Assembly: GCF_029263665.1 (NCBI RefSeq) | Contig: NZ_JAJUFQ010000002.1 | Location: 271,510 to 335,509 of the forward strand | DNA length: 64,000 nucleotides | Reading direction: 5' to 3' | Source: Halomonas sp. | Lineage (GTDB): Bacteria; Pseudomonadota; Gammaproteobacteria; Pseudomonadales; Halomonadaceae | Shown here: positions 63,558 through 64,000 of the stretch, piece by piece | Layout of the letters: each line of letters starts with the position of its first letter | How positions within the stretch are numbered: position 1 is the first letter of the stretch | The notes under the pieces: model-generated | What the model was told of the DNA's origin: nothing | Seen by the model: only the letters and a program-made list of their open reading frames with translations | Database searches by the model: none | Program-made: the position numbers and the translations under genes

Positions 63558-63941
63558 CTAGGGGCACCCCGCCTGTTCGTCGACTTGGAATAGACCAAAG
63601 GTATTGCCTTCGGTATCGATGAAATAGCCCTGCCAGCAGGTTTCTGGAACCGGAAAAATTGGTAGGGCTATCTGTCCTCCCAGGCTGACGATGAGCTCGG
63701 CGCTGGCCTTGATATCCTCGACCTCGAAGGAGCAGGTGAAGGCGTTGGTGCCACAGGCCTCGGGAGGCCTGGCTGCAGGACGCTGCAGCAAGCCTCCTGT
63801 TATACCGTCGCCATCAATGCGCCAGTAGGCCAGTGGTAGACCGTCAACGTGAGTGAAGGTCCAACCGAATAACCGGGAATAGAAGTCTCGTGCACGTTCC
63901 GTGTCATCGGCCTGAATTTCGAAATAGATACCGGTAGTCAT
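63558..63941 (-). CDS. VOC superfamily (glyoxalase/bleomycin-resistance-like) protein
   Basis: A 127-residue single vicinal-oxygen-chelate domain pair: Y-F-E-I-Q-A-D-D-T-E-R-A-R-D-F-Y-S-R-L-F-G-W, and near the end G-Y-F-I-D-T-E-G-N-T-F-G-L-F-Q. Such proteins include lyases, dioxygenases and resistance proteins; the specific role cannot be told. Start ATG 63941. Confidence 0.88.
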   Translation of the reverse strand: MTTGIYFEIQADDTERARDFYSRLFGWTFTHVDGLPLAYWRIDGDGITGGLLQRPAARPPEACGTNAFTCSFEVEDIKASAELIVSLGGQIALPIFPVPETCWQGYFIDTEGNTFGLFQVDEQAGCP

Positions 63942-64000
63942 GACAGCGGATGTCCGTGATGGGCTTACCTGCAGGTATAGCCTAAAACTCGGCGCAGGGC

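Overview
The window is the replication-origin neighbourhood of a gammaproteobacterial chromosome, most probably from the Halomonas group (Halomonadaceae). That assignment is an inference from gene order, moderate-to-high GC and protein sequence, not from a database search. Landmarks are dnaA-dnaN-recF-gyrB, rpmH-rnpA-yidC-mnmE, mnmG-rsmG-parA-parB and the complete atpIBEFHAGDC operon followed by glmU and glmS.

Layout. 0.1-1.6 kb: a MATE efflux pump. 1.6-7.4 kb: a leftward chaperone-usher fimbrial operon (pilin, chaperone, usher, tip adhesin) behind a very AT-rich promoter region. 7.4-14.2 kb: glmS, glmU, apbE, uppP and mgtE, all leftward. 14.3-21.5 kb: the F1Fo ATP synthase operon. 21.9-26.4 kb: parB, parA, rsmG, mnmG, followed by an AT-rich DnaA-box cluster. 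26.9-29.3 kb: a polar amino-acid ABC transporter. 29.4-42.2 kb: a mixed-strand block (erpA, argC, a ClC-family transporter, hemJ, thiD, hemL, a P-loop kinase-like gene, a CsgD-like regulator, rdgB, hemW, an OmpA-like lipoprotein, rlmJ, a DUF1428 gene). 42.27-42.46 kb: a 190-bp MITE-like element beside a gene remnant. 42.8-46.7 kb: mnmE, yidC, rnpA, rpmH leftward. 46.7-47.4 kb: a second DnaA-box cluster. 47.4-53.6 kb: dnaA, dnaN, recF, gyrB rightward. 53.8-64 kb: gmhB, a LysR/MDR divergent pair, glyS, glyQ, hldD, waaF, a YafY-type regulator, a GST and a VOC protein.

How it works together. ParA and ParB are encoded at 22.8-23.6 kb. Six parS palindromes lie between 50.4 and 56.9 kb, so the centromere and origin are in this window. 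DnaA boxes occur in two clusters about 20 kb apart: one next to mnmG (the E. coli-type position) and one between rpmH and dnaA (the pseudomonad-type position). Further perfect boxes are scattered between them and I saw none outside. This two-site arrangement, with a block of about 16 kb separating mnmE from mnmG, is the most interesting large-scale feature. Cell-envelope functions recur: UDP-GlcNAc (glmS/glmU), undecaprenyl phosphate recycling (uppP), and LPS heptose synthesis and transfer (gmhB, hldD, waaF). I found no rRNA or tRNA genes, no CRISPR array and no prophage.
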